Below are positions 1 through 9,012 of a DNA stretch of 64,000 nt, piece after piece. The stretch comes from Sphingomonas sp. A2-49 (GTDB lineage Bacteria > Pseudomonadota > Alphaproteobacteria > Sphingomonadales > Sphingomonadaceae): positions 1 through 64,000 of the forward strand of contig NZ_JAJLPA010000003.1 of NCBI RefSeq assembly GCF_025548555.1, written 5' to 3'. Below the pieces are notes generated by a model, which searched no databases, was not told the origin of the DNA, and saw only the letters and a list, made by a program, of their open reading frames with translations. Numbering within the stretch: position 1 is the first letter of the stretch; the number at the start of each line of letters is the position of its first letter. The position numbers and the translations under genes were made by a program.

Positions 1-1
1 G

Positions 2-1267
2 GCGCTGATCGACGATCCCAAGCTGCGCTGGATGTTCGGCAATTGCTATCCGAACACGCTCGACACCACCGTGCGGCTGACGACGCGCGACGGCAGGCCC
101 GACGCATTCGTCATCACCGGCGACATCCCCTGCCTGTGGCTGCGCGATTCGTCGGCGCAGGTGAAACCCTACCTCCACCTCGCGCGGCAGGCGCCCGAGC
201 TGCGCACGCTGCTGCGCGGGCTGATCGCGCGACAGGCGGCGTGCATCCTGATCGATCCCTATGCCAACGCCTTCATGGAGGATCCCGCCGCGCGCTCGAC
301 GCTGGAATGGTCGCAGAAGGACGAGACGGCGATGAAGCCCGGCGTCGCCGAGCGGAAGTGGGAGGTCGATTCGCTCTGCTACCCGATGCGCCTCGCGCAC
401 GGCTATTGGCGCGCGACGGGCGATGCGACGCCGTTCGACGCGCGATGGGCGGAGGCGGCCCGCGCGAGCGTGCGGACCTTCCGCGAACAGCAGCGCAAGG
501 ACGGCCCCGGCCCGTACAGCTTCCGCCGCGCCGCCGCCCAGCCGACCGAGACGCTGCTGTGGGGCCTCGGCAATCCGACCCGGCCGGTCGGGCTGATCCA
601 TTCGGGGTTCCGCCCGTCGGACGACGCGTGCCTCTATCCCTTCCTGATCCCCAGCAACCTGTTCGCCGTCACCGCGCTGCGCGAGCTGGCGCAGGTCGCC
701 GGGGAGGCGCGCCGCGATACCGCGCTCGCCGCCGATGCGACCGCGCTGGCCGCGGAGGTGGAGGCGGCACTGCGCCAGTACGGCACGATGCGGCTGCGCG
801 ACGGGCGCGAGGTCTGGGCCTATGAGGTCGACGGCTACGGCAACGCCGTCTTCATGGACGATGCCAACGTGCCCTCGCTGTCGGGCCTCGGCTATCTCGG
901 CTGCGTTCCCGCCGGCGATCCGCTGTGGCAGCGCACGAGCGAAGCCTGCTGGAGCGACGCCAACCCCTGGTTCTTCCGCGGTCGCGCGGGCGAGGGGATC
1001 GGCGGCCCGCACGTCGGCGCCGGCCAGATCTGGCCGATGTCGCTGACCATCCGCGCGCTGACCGCCACCGACAACGCCACCATCCGCGCCTGCCTGCGCA
1101 TGCTGCGCGACACGGACGGCGGCACCGGCTTCATCCACGAAAGCTTCGACCGGGACGATCCCGCCAAATTCACCCGCGCCTGGTTCGCCTGGGCCAACGG
1201 ATTGTTCGGCGAACTGATCGTCCACCTCGCCCGCACCCGTCCCGCCATCCTGAAGGCGCCGCTATGA
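2..1267 (+). CDS. GH125 exo-alpha-1,6-mannosidase, 5'-truncated by window edge
   Basis: This reads as a glycoside hydrolase of family 125 (formerly DUF1237), metal-independent enzymes that remove alpha-1,6-linked mannose from the non-reducing end of N-glycans or mannans. The reading frame is open from base 2, so the true start and any signal peptide lie outside the window; 421 residues are visible, close to the family's usual catalytic length. Visible family signatures are WLRDSSAQVKPY near residue 50, SDDACLYPF near 206 (the DDA holds the presumed catalytic acid), GPHVGAGQIWP near 335 and FIHESFD near 378 (presumed base Glu). The stop overlaps the next ATG as ATGA, so it is translationally coupled to the GH92 gene. 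Confidence 0.9.
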   Translation, partial: ALIDDPKLRWMFGNCYPNTLDTTVRLTTRDGRPDAFVITGDIPCLWLRDSSAQVKPYLHLARQAPELRTLLRGLIARQAACILIDPYANAFMEDPAARSTLEWSQKDETAMKPGVAERKWEVDSLCYPMRLAHGYWRATGDATPFDARWAEAARASVRTFREQQRKDGPGPYSFRRAAAQPTETLLWGLGNPTRPVGLIHSGFRPSDDACLYPFLIPSNLFAVTALRELAQVAGEARRDTALAADATALAAEVEAALRQYGTMRLRDGREVWAYEVDGYGNAVFMDDANVPSLSGLGYLGCVPAGDPLWQRTSEACWSDANPWFFRGRAGEGIGGPHVGAGQIWPMSLTIRALTATDNATIRACLRMLRDTDGGTGFIHESFDRDDPAKFTRAWFAWANGLFGELIVHLARTRPAILKAPL

Positions 1268-3576
1268 TCGACCGTCGTACCCTGCTCGCCGGCACCGCCG
1301 CGATCGGCCTGCCGCTGCCCGCGTTCGCCGCCGCCGCGGCGTCGCCCGCGCGGCCCAACCTGTTCGTCGGCACCGGCGGCCACGGCCATACCTATCCCGG
1401 CGCGACCCTGCCGTTCGGGATGGTGCAGCTGTCCCCCGACACCGACGTCGAGCGGTGGGATGCATGTTCGGGCTATCACCGCACCGACACGTCGATCATG
1501 GGGTTCAGCCACACGCACCTGTCGGGCACGGGCATCGGCGACATGCTCGACGTGCTGGTCGTGCCGACGCGCGGGCCGGTCAAGTTGCTGCCCGGGCCGC
1601 TCGCCGACCCCGACGCGGGCTATCGCCAGCGCTTCACCGCGGAGCATGCCGAGCCCGGCTATTACCGCGTGACGCTGGAAAGCGGGGTCCGCGCCGAACT
1701 GACCGTGACCGAGCGGACCGGCTATCACCGCTACACCTTCCCGGCGGGGCCGGGCCATATCCTCGTCGACCTGTCGCATCTGGTCCACGACAGCTCGGAC
1801 CAGGCACCGCTCGTCACCGACGCACGGCTCGACCTTTCCGCCGACGGCACTCTGACCGGCAGCCGCACGGTCAACCGCTGGGCGAAGGGGCGCCGTATCC
1901 ATTTCGCGATGCAGCTGTCGCGTGCACCCAGCCGCATCGTCTTCTACGGCGACGGCGACGCCGAACGCCCCGCCGGCACGCGCGGCGTCGCGGGCAACCG
2001 GCTGAAGGCGGTGCTGCATTACGACGATGCCGGCGCCGCGCCGGTGCTGATCCGCTGCGGCCTATCCGCGGTGGACGTCGCCGGCGCGCGGGCCAACCTC
2101 GCCGCCGAGGCGAAGGGCTGGGATTTCGACGGAGTCCGGGCCGCCGCGCAGGCGCGCTGGGCCGACGAACTCGCCGCCGTGCACGTCGAGGGCGGCACCG
2201 CCGACCAGCGCGTCATCCTGTCGTCCGCGCTCTATCACGCGCTGCTGGCGCCGACGCTGTTCTCCGACGTCGACGGCCGCTACGTCGGGCTCGACCGGCA
2301 GGTGCACCGCCTGCCCCCCGGCGACGCCGCCTACAGCACGCTGTCGCTGTGGGACACGTATCGCGCGCTGCATCCGCTGCTGACGATCGTCGCGCCGGCG
2401 AAGGTGAGGAGCATCGTCGCCGATGTCATTCGCCAGACGCGGCAGAGCCCGTACGGCCCGCCGGTCTGGCCGTTGCAGGGTGTCGAGACGGGGACGATGA
2501 TAGGCTGGCACGGCGTCTCGGTTCTCGCCGAGGCGCAGGCGAAGGGCATTCCCGGCGATTATGCCGCGGCGTGGCCGGCGATCGCGCGGCGATCGTTCGA
2601 TGTCTCCGCCCCGGACCTCGACAACAGCAAGGGCCGCGACCTGTACGACGCCAAGGGCTATGTTCCTGCGGACAAGGTGTTCGAAAGCGTCAGCCGGACG
2701 CAGGAATATGCCTATGACGACTGGGCGTCGGCGCACCTCGCCCGTGCCGCCGGGCGTCGCGAGGACGCCGACCGCCTGCTCCGGCGGTCGGGCAACTGGC
2801 GCAACGTCATCGACGGCAAGGCGGGCTTCGCCAGGCCGCGCTTCGCCGACGGCCGCTGGTGGGGGCCCTACGATCCGATCCAGCTCGGCCACATGCCCAA
2901 GCCATGGTGGCGCGATTATACCGAGGCGAACGGCTGGCAGGCGACGTTCCTCAACCAGCACGACGTCTATGGCCTGATCGCGCACATGGGCGGCGACGCC
3001 CGGTTCGAGGCGCGGCTGGATGCGCTGTTCACCGCGCCCTCGACCCTGCCCGCCAACGCGCCGCCCGACATCAGCGGGCTGGTCGGCCAATATGCGCACG
3101 GCAACGAGCCCGATCATCACGTCGCCTATCTCTATGCCTATGCCGGCGCGCCGTGGAAGACGCAGGCGATAATCCGCCGGCTGTGCACCGAAATGTATCG
3201 CAACGACCCCGACGGCGTCATTGGCAACGACGATTGCGGTCAGATGAGCGCCTGGTTCGTGCTGTCGTCGCTCGGCTTCTATCCGGTCGACCCGGTCGAG
3301 GCGGTCTACGTCTTCGGCTCCCCCCTGTTCGAGCGCGCGACGATCCGGCTTCCTTCGGCCAGGCGCCTGACGATCGAGGCGCCCGGCAACACCGCCGACA
3401 CGCCCTACGTCCGTTCGGTGACCTTCGACGGCAAACCGTGGACGAAGAACTGGATCGCCCACGCCGAGCTGATGAAGGGCGGGCGCCTGGTCTTCACGAT
3501 GAGCAGGACGCCGGTGAAGACCTTCGGCGCGGCGAAGGCGGACCGCCCGCCGTCGAACGGGCGCGCGGCGGGATGA
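1264..3576 (+). CDS. GH92 family alpha-mannosidase, Tat-type signal peptide
   Basis: This 770-residue protein is a GH92 alpha-mannosidase, a calcium-dependent exo-enzyme family acting mostly on alpha-1,2-mannosidic bonds. The N-terminus (MIDRRTLLAGTAAIG, then an Ala-rich stretch) looks like a twin-arginine signal, so export to the periplasm is inferred. GH92 signatures run in order: GTGGHGHTYPGATLPFGMVQ near residue 35, GYHRTDTSIMGFSHTHLSGTG near 75, TQEYAYDDW near 480 (presumed catalytic acid region), GNEPDHH near 615 and GNDDCGQMSAW near 654 (presumed base aspartates). The start overlaps the GH125 stop by four bases. With its neighbours it forms a mannose-releasing set. Confidence 0.92.
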   Translation: MIDRRTLLAGTAAIGLPLPAFAAAAASPARPNLFVGTGGHGHTYPGATLPFGMVQLSPDTDVERWDACSGYHRTDTSIMGFSHTHLSGTGIGDMLDVLVVPTRGPVKLLPGPLADPDAGYRQRFTAEHAEPGYYRVTLESGVRAELTVTERTGYHRYTFPAGPGHILVDLSHLVHDSSDQAPLVTDARLDLSADGTLTGSRTVNRWAKGRRIHFAMQLSRAPSRIVFYGDGDAERPAGTRGVAGNRLKAVLHYDDAGAAPVLIRCGLSAVDVAGARANLAAEAKGWDFDGVRAAAQARWADELAAVHVEGGTADQRVILSSALYHALLAPTLFSDVDGRYVGLDRQVHRLPPGDAAYSTLSLWDTYRALHPLLTIVAPAKVRSIVADVIRQTRQSPYGPPVWPLQGVETGTMIGWHGVSVLAEAQAKGIPGDYAAAWPAIARRSFDVSAPDLDNSKGRDLYDAKGYVPADKVFESVSRTQEYAYDDWASAHLARAAGRREDADRLLRRSGNWRNVIDGKAGFARPRFADGRWWGPYDPIQLGHMPKPWWRDYTEANGWQATFLNQHDVYGLIAHMGGDARFEARLDALFTAPSTLPANAPPDISGLVGQYAHGNEPDHHVAYLYAYAGAPWKTQAIIRRLCTEMYRNDPDGVIGNDDCGQMSAWFVLSSLGFYPVDPVEAVYVFGSPLFERATIRLPSARRLTIEAPGNTADTPYVRSVTFDGKPWTKNWIAHAELMKGGRLVFTMSRTPVKTFGAAKADRPPSNGRAAG

Positions 3577-3632
3577 CGCCCCCGCCCGACGCCAACGCAT
3601 CGATGGAACGCCCATTCTCCCGGAGCACCGAC

Positions 3633-5543
3633 GTGACCGACCTCTCCCGCCGCACCCTGATCGCCTCCGGCCTCGCCGCCACCGCGACGGCCACGCCCGC
3701 CCTCGCGGCCACGCCGGCCACCGGACCGAAGCCCTGGGGCGCGACGCCGTCGGCGCGCCAGCTCGCCTGGCATGCGCGCGAACGCTACGCCTTCGTCCAT
3801 TTCTCGATCAACACCTTCACCGATCGCGAATGGGGCTATGGCGACGAGAGCCCCAAATTGTTCGACCCGACCGACTTTTCCGCCGACCAGATCGTCGCCG
3901 CGGCGAAGGCGGGGGGCATGCGCGGCATCGTGCTCACCGCCAAGCATCATGACGGCTTCTGCCTGTGGCCGACGATGCTGACCGAACATTGCATCCGCAA
4001 CAGCCCCTACCGGAAAGGAAAGGGCGACATCGTGCGCGAGATGGAGCAGGCGACGCGCCGCGCCGGCCTCGCGTTCGGCCTGTACCTGTCACCCTGGGAT
4101 CGCAACCACCCCGAATACGGCCGGCCGGCCTATATCGATTACTATCGCAAGCAGGTGGTCGAGCTTTGCACCCGCTACGGCGAATTGTTCGAATTCTGGT
4201 TCGACGGTGCCAACGGCGGCGACGGCTATTACGGCGGCGCGAAGGAGACGCGCACGATCGACGCGCCGAAATATTACGACTGGCCCGCGATCATCGCGCT
4301 GGTGCACCGGCACCAGCCGATGGCCTGCACCTTTGATCCGCTCGGCGCGGATATCCGCTGGGTCGGCAACGAGGACGGCATCGCCGGCGATCCCTGCTGG
4401 CCGACGATGCCCGACCATTCCTATGTCCAGGCGGAAGGCAACAGCGGCGTCCGCGGCGCGCCCCTGTGGTGGCCGGCGGAAACCAACACCTCGATCCGCC
4501 CCGGCTGGTTCTACCACCCGGACGAGGACGCGCGGGTGAAGACGCCGGCCCGGCTGGTCCGCTTCTTCGACGAATCGGTGGCGCGCGGCACCAACATGCA
4601 CCTCAACCTGCCGCCCGACCGCCGCGGCCGCATCCCCGATCACGACGCTGCCGTGCTGAAGAGCTTCGGCGACGCGATCGCCGCCAGCTTCGCCACCGAC
4701 CTCGCGCAGGGCGCGGTCGCGGGCGCCAGCGCAACGCGTGGTCCGGCATTCGCCCCGGCGCGGGTGCTGGACGGGAACCGCGACACCTATTGGTCGACGC
4801 CGGACGCGGTCACCACGCCGACGCTGACGCTCGACCTGCCGCCGGGCCGCAGCTTCGACCTCATCCGCCTGCGCGAATATCTGCCGCTCGGCGTGCGCGT
4901 GACGCGCTTCGCGATCGAGGCGGAGGTCACCGGCCGCTGGCAGCGGCTGGCGACCCACGAATGCATCGGTGCGCAGCGCATCGTCCGCCTGCCCGCGCCG
5001 ATCTCCGCCCGCCGCGTCCGGCTCGTCATCCTCGACGCGCCCGCCTGCCCCGCGATCAGCGAATTCGCCCTGTTCCGCAGCGTCGCGCCGGTCCCGGTCG
5101 CCGCGCCGCGCAGCACCGACACCGCGATCCTGTCGCCGCGCGGCTGGACGATCGTCGCGGCGAGCGCGCCGGGCGCGGAGGCGCTGCTCGACGGCGACGG
5201 ATCGACGGTCTGGAGCCAGCCGGCCCCGGCCGGCACGCCGGCGAGCGTAACGCTCGACCTCGGCACCGCGCAGCGCGTCGCGGGCTTCAGCCTGACGCCC
5301 TGGCGCCATCCCGACAAGGCGAGCGCGCCCCCGCGCGGCTATCGCGCCGAAACCAGCCTCGACGGCAAGACATGGGCGCCGGCGGCGGAGGGCGAATTCC
5401 AGAACATCGCCTATGCACTGGCGACGCAGCGCATCCCGTTCACCGCCCCGCGGTCGCTGCGCTACCTGCGCCTGACCTTCGCGGCGACCGCGGTGCCGGC
5501 CGCGAAGCTCGCGATCGCCGATGTCGGCGCCTTCGCGAGGTAG
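3633..5543 (+). CDS. GH29 alpha-L-fucosidase with two C-terminal F5/8-type domains
   Basis: This 636-residue protein is a family 29 alpha-L-fucosidase. HFSINTF, KHHDGFCLWP and FEFWFDGANG are family hallmarks; the Asp of WFDG (about residue 191) is the expected nucleophile. Two beta-sandwich repeats follow (about residues 367-490 and 501-635; the VLDGNRDTYWST and LLDGDGSTVWSQ motifs are typical of F5/8 type C or CBM32 modules), probably binding sugar. I chose the GTG at 3633 because GGAG sits 8 bases upstream and it gives a clean twin-arginine signal (LSRRTLIASG). In-frame ATGs at 3573, overlapping the GH92 stop, and 3603 are alternatives. The gene completes a glycan-trimming operon with GH125 and GH92. 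Confidence 0.9.
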   Translation: MTDLSRRTLIASGLAATATATPALAATPATGPKPWGATPSARQLAWHARERYAFVHFSINTFTDREWGYGDESPKLFDPTDFSADQIVAAAKAGGMRGIVLTAKHHDGFCLWPTMLTEHCIRNSPYRKGKGDIVREMEQATRRAGLAFGLYLSPWDRNHPEYGRPAYIDYYRKQVVELCTRYGELFEFWFDGANGGDGYYGGAKETRTIDAPKYYDWPAIIALVHRHQPMACTFDPLGADIRWVGNEDGIAGDPCWPTMPDHSYVQAEGNSGVRGAPLWWPAETNTSIRPGWFYHPDEDARVKTPARLVRFFDESVARGTNMHLNLPPDRRGRIPDHDAAVLKSFGDAIAASFATDLAQGAVAGASATRGPAFAPARVLDGNRDTYWSTPDAVTTPTLTLDLPPGRSFDLIRLREYLPLGVRVTRFAIEAEVTGRWQRLATHECIGAQRIVRLPAPISARRVRLVILDAPACPAISEFALFRSVAPVPVAAPRSTDTAILSPRGWTIVAASAPGAEALLDGDGSTVWSQPAPAGTPASVTLDLGTAQRVAGFSLTPWRHPDKASAPPRGYRAETSLDGKTWAPAAEGEFQNIAYALATQRIPFTAPRSLRYLRLTFAATAVPAAKLAIADVGAFAR

Positions 5544-5610
5544 CGGCGGCAGGATCATTGGCCCGGCCACCGCTGCCGCGGATCATGTGGCGGCCGGTCA
5601 TCGGCCCATC

Positions 5611-5681
5611 CGTCATTGCGAGCGTAGCGAAGCAATCCAGACCAGGACGCCCCGAATTGCTTCGCTACGCTCGCAATGACG
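5611..5681. repeat. 26-bp perfect inverted repeat (dispersed-palindrome type)
   Basis: Left arm 5611-5636 and right arm 5656-5681 are exact reverse complements over 26 bases, separated by 19 bases. The core (CATTGCGAGCGTAGCGAAGC) resembles a short intergenic palindrome I know from many alphaproteobacterial genomes. It lies in the 177-bp convergent gap between the fucosidase and the CinA-like gene, so the transcript hairpin could end or stabilise either message. Confidence 0.85.
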
Positions 5682-5720
5682 AGCATGGGACGCAGTTCCT
5701 GGTCCCCTCGCAGGAGAGCG

Positions 5721-6479
5721 TCAGATCCCCTCGGGGAATACCGTGCGGCCGCAGGCCTCGAGGTCGCGCGTCAGGTCCGCGATGCATTGCGCGACGAGCG
5801 CCGCATCGGGGCTGCGCACTACGAAGTTCGCGCCCGTCCGCCCTTCGCGAAAGAACGGATAGCTGCCGATCGAGACGCCCTCGTGCGTCTTTTCGGCGTT
5901 GCGCAGCAGGTCGGCGACCTCGCTTTCGGCGACCCAGCAGCCGATCGTCTCCGACACCACCGGCCGGCCGCCCTCCAGCGTACCGGTCAGAGCATCGAGC
6001 ATGCCGGCGGTGATGTGCGGCACGCCCGCCATGATGAAGATGTTGCCGATGCGGATGCCCGGCGCCCCCGATACGCGATTGGGGATCAGCCCCGCCCCCG
6101 CCGGCACCCGCGCCATCCGCGCCCGCGCATCGTTCAGGCCGCCGCGAGTCGCATAATAGCGTTCCAGCACCGCCATCGCCTCCGGATGATGCTCGACGCC
6201 GACGCCCAGCGCCGCGGCGATCGCGTCGACGGTGATGTCGTCGTGCGTCGGGCCGATGCCGCCGGTCGTGAACAAATAGTCGTTGCGCGCACGCAGCGTG
6301 TTGACCGCCTCGACGATCGCCTCGGTCCGGTCGGCTACGACGCGGACCTCGACCAGCCGGATGCCCTGGACGTTGAGCCAGCTCGCGAGCTGCGCGACGT
6401 TGCGGTCCTGCGTGCGGCCCGACAGGATCTCGTCGCCGATGACGATCAGTGCGGCCGTCCAGATGCGTTCCTGTTCCAT
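5721..6479 (-). CDS. CinA-like molybdopterin-binding domain protein (COG1058)
   Basis: This 252-residue protein matches the N-terminal, MoaB/Mog-like domain of competence/damage-inducible protein CinA. It carries AALIVIGDEILSGRTQDRN near the N-terminus, LFTTGGIGPTHDDIT near residue 78 and IFIMAGVPHI near 150. It lacks the C-terminal nicotinamide-nucleotide deamidase domain of full CinA, so it belongs to the stand-alone form common in alphaproteobacteria. Its substrate is uncertain. I start at the ATG at 6479 rather than 6515 because the earlier residues do not match the family. The gene is divergent from map, 50 bp away. Confidence 0.85.
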   Translation of the reverse strand: MEQERIWTAALIVIGDEILSGRTQDRNVAQLASWLNVQGIRLVEVRVVADRTEAIVEAVNTLRARNDYLFTTGGIGPTHDDITVDAIAAALGVGVEHHPEAMAVLERYYATRGGLNDARARMARVPAGAGLIPNRVSGAPGIRIGNIFIMAGVPHITAGMLDALTGTLEGGRPVVSETIGCWVAESEVADLLRNAEKTHEGVSIGSYPFFREGRTGANFVVRSPDAALVAQCIADLTRDLEACGRTVFPEGI

Positions 6480-6529
6480 GCCCCCGCCATAGCCTCGCAA
6501 AACCGCGCCGACCACGCTATATCGCGGCC

Positions 6530-7435
6530 ATGACCGAATACGTGACCGTCACCTCCGACGCGCCGGAAGGGCGCACCGGCGCCATCAAGCTGCACGGCCC
6601 CGCCGCCTTCGCCGGCATGCACAAGGCCGGGCGGCTCGCCGCCGAGACGCTCGACATGCTGACGCCGCACATGGTGCCCGGCGTGTCGACCGCGGAACTG
6701 GACCGGCTGATCTACGACTTCATCCGTGCCGGTGGCGGCGTGCCCGCGACGCTCGGCTACCGCGGCTATACGCATTCGACCTGCATCTCGATCAACCACG
6801 TCGTCTGTCATGGCATTCCGAGCGAGAAGACGCTGAAATCGGGCGACATCGTCAATGTCGACGTCACCCCGATCGTCGATGGCTGGCACGGCGATTCCAG
6901 CCGTATGTACCTGATCGGCGACGTACCGCTGAAGGCGCGGCGGCTGGTCGAGGTGACCTACGAATGCCTGATGCTGGGCATCGAGCAGGCACGGCCCGGC
7001 GCGCACATGGGCGATGTCGCCAATGCGATCCAGCGCCACGCCGAAAAGCATCGCTACGGCGTCGTCCGCGATTTCTGCGGGCACGGGCTCGGCCGCCTGT
7101 TCCACGACGCGCCGGAGGTGGTGCACGTCGGCAAGCCCGGCACCGGCCCGGAACTACGCCCCGGCATGATCTTCACGATCGAACCGATGATAAACATCGG
7201 CCGCCCCGACGTGAAGCTGCTCGACGACGGCTGGACGGCGGTGACGCGCGACCGGTCGCTGTCGGCCCAGTTCGAACATTCGATCGGCATCACCGAGGAC
7301 GGGTGCGAGGTCTTCACCGTCTCGCCCGCAGGCTTCCACCAGCCGCCCTATTCCTTATCCGCCGCGCGCCGGCGCGAGCGGGGCCGCGGCCCCAGCGCGT
7401 CGAGCGCATCGGCATTGTCCCGGCCCCAGGCGTAG
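6530..7435 (+). CDS. map: Type I methionine aminopeptidase
   Basis: This 301-residue enzyme removes the initiator methionine from nascent proteins in the cytoplasm. All five dinuclear-metal ligands are visible: Asp111, Asp122, His185, Glu218 and Glu249 in the contexts NVDVTP, GWHGDSS, CGHGLGR, TIEPM and FEHSIGI. The catalytic fold ends near residue 270 (FTVSPAG). The last 30 or so residues are a Ser/Arg-rich tail that runs 88 bases into the convergent HxlR gene. That overlap may be real or may reflect loss of an earlier stop. The start ATG follows a short leader shared with the divergent CinA-like gene. Confidence 0.93.
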   Translation: MTEYVTVTSDAPEGRTGAIKLHGPAAFAGMHKAGRLAAETLDMLTPHMVPGVSTAELDRLIYDFIRAGGGVPATLGYRGYTHSTCISINHVVCHGIPSEKTLKSGDIVNVDVTPIVDGWHGDSSRMYLIGDVPLKARRLVEVTYECLMLGIEQARPGAHMGDVANAIQRHAEKHRYGVVRDFCGHGLGRLFHDAPEVVHVGKPGTGPELRPGMIFTIEPMINIGRPDVKLLDDGWTAVTRDRSLSAQFEHSIGITEDGCEVFTVSPAGFHQPPYSLSAARRRERGRGPSASSASALSRPQA

Positions 7436-7743
7436 AGCCATTCGACCGGCGCGACGAAGCGCGCACCGAGCGGCGTCAGCCGGTATTCCACCGCCGGCGG
7501 CATCGTCCCCTGTACGTCGCGCGACACGAGGCCGCTGCCCTCCATCTCGCGCAGCGTCTGCGTCAGCATCTTCTTCGATATGCCCGGCAGGCTGCGCAGC
7601 AGCACCCCGGTCCGCGCCGCGCCGCCGTGACGGGCGTGCAGCGTGTGTAGGATCATGCTCGTCCATTTGGTCGCGAACAGATCCAGCACCCGCCGCGGCG
7701 CGCAATCCTCGCGCCATTCCGCCTCGTCGCTTCCTGCCTGCAT
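7348..7743 (-). CDS. HxlR-family winged-helix transcriptional regulator
   Basis: This 131-residue protein has the HxlR/MarR-like fold: VLDLFATKWTSMILHTL near residue 20, FEDLR-like LLRSLPGISKKMLTQTLREMEGSGLVSR at about 48-75, and a wing with VEYRLTPLGARF near 85. Members bind DNA as dimers and often sense reactive aldehydes or quinones. It is divergent from the reductase gene at 7852, with 108 bp between them containing an inverted repeat, so it probably controls that gene and itself. Its 3' end overlaps map on the other strand. Confidence 0.9.
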   Translation of the reverse strand: MQAGSDEAEWREDCAPRRVLDLFATKWTSMILHTLHARHGGAARTGVLLRSLPGISKKMLTQTLREMEGSGLVSRDVQGTMPPAVEYRLTPLGARFVAPVEWLYAWGRDNADALDALGPRPRSRRRAADKE

Positions 7744-7778
7744 CGCCGGTTACCTCCTGGTGCCTGGGTCCCCAGATG

Positions 7779-7795
7779 GTGCCGTCTGGCGGCAC
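7779..7795. promoter_or_regulatory. Candidate HxlR operator (inverted repeat)
   Basis: GTGCCG-TCTGG-CGGCAC is a perfect 6-bp inverted repeat in the intergenic space between the divergent HxlR and reductase genes. A second TGGTGCC copy lies 20 bases upstream as a direct repeat. The position fits regulator binding; occupancy is inferred only. Confidence 0.4.
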
Positions 7796-7851
7796 GCGCC
7801 ACCGCTCCCTAGCTGGCGGGGACAGGATAATCGCGAAAGGACACAAAGCGA

Positions 7852-8913
7852 ATGACCGGTACGGCTTTGATCGTGGGGGCGAGCGGCATCGTCGGCAGCG
7901 CGACCGCGGAGCTGCTCGTCGGCGAAGGCTGGACGGTGCACGGCCTCGCGCGGCGGCCGGTGACGCAGGCCGGCGTGCAGCCCGTCGTCGCCGACCTGCT
8001 CGATGCGGACGCGACCGCGACGGCGCTCGCGGATCTGCGGCCCGATGCGGTGTTCATCGCGACGTGGCTGCGGCAGGACAGCGAGGCGGAGAACATCCGC
8101 GTCAACGCGGCGATGGTCCGCAACCTGCTCGACGGGCTGCGCACGCACGGCGCCCCGCGCCACGTCGCGCTGGTCACCGGGCTGAAACATTATCTCGGCC
8201 CGTTCGAGGCCTATGGAAAGGGCAGCCTGCCGCAGACCCCGTTCCGCGAGGAACAGGGGCGGCTCGACGTCGAGAATTTCTATTATGCGCAGGAGGACGA
8301 ACTGTTCGCCGCCGCCGCCCGCGACGGCTTCACCTGGAGCGTCCACCGGCCGCATACGGTGATCGGCAAGGCGGTCGGCAACGCCATGAACATGGGCACC
8401 ACGCTCGCCGTCTATGCGACGCTGTGTCGCGAAACCGGCCGCCCCTTCCGCTTTCCGGGATCGGCGGCGCAGTGGAACGGCCTGACCGACATGACCGACG
8501 CCGCCCAGTTGGCGCGGCATATGCTGTGGGCGGCGACCACCCCCGCCGCCGCGAACGAGGCGTTCAACGTGGTCGATGGCGACGTCTTTCGCTGGAGCTG
8601 GATGTGGGGCCGGATCGCCGGCTGGTTCGGGCTGGAGCCCGCGCCGTTCGACGGCACGGTCCGTCCGCTGGAGACGCAGATGGCGGACGATGCCGCGACG
8701 TGGCGCCGGATCGCCGCGCGCGACGGGCTGGCCGAGGCCGACCTGTCCCGACTCGCCTCGCCCTGGCATACCGACGCCGATCTCGGCCGCCCGATCGAGG
8801 TCGTCACCGACATGTCGAAAAGCCGCCGGCTGGGCTTCACCGCATATCGGCCGACCGACGACGCCTTCTTCGCGCTGTTCGACCGGCTGCGTGCCGATCG
8901 CATCATCCCGTAA
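7852..8913 (+). CDS. PRISE-like SDR enone reductase
   Basis: This 353-residue short-chain dehydrogenase resembles plant progesterone 5-beta-reductase/iridoid synthase (PRISE) enzymes, which reduce the C=C bond of enones with NADPH. The Rossmann motif GASGIVG is at residues 9-15. The diagnostic Lys-Tyr pair lies in TGLKHYLGPF (Lys112) and ENFYYAQED (Tyr144); the 32-residue spacing equals that of the plant enzymes. NVVDGDVFRWSWMW near residue 238 is also typical. The substrate is unknown, and small electrophilic enones are plausible. The gene is probably controlled by the divergent HxlR regulator. Confidence 0.88.
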   Translation: MTGTALIVGASGIVGSATAELLVGEGWTVHGLARRPVTQAGVQPVVADLLDADATATALADLRPDAVFIATWLRQDSEAENIRVNAAMVRNLLDGLRTHGAPRHVALVTGLKHYLGPFEAYGKGSLPQTPFREEQGRLDVENFYYAQEDELFAAAARDGFTWSVHRPHTVIGKAVGNAMNMGTTLAVYATLCRETGRPFRFPGSAAQWNGLTDMTDAAQLARHMLWAATTPAAANEAFNVVDGDVFRWSWMWGRIAGWFGLEPAPFDGTVRPLETQMADDAATWRRIAARDGLAEADLSRLASPWHTDADLGRPIEVVTDMSKSRRLGFTAYRPTDDAFFALFDRLRADRIIP

Positions 8914-9012
8914 CCGCGTGGCACGGGGGCGGCGCTGGTGCGTTCGGACTCACGGGCCACCGCCTCCGGTGCGCCCTGCCGCCCCGCCGGCCCGTTCTCG
9001 AAGGATCCGATC

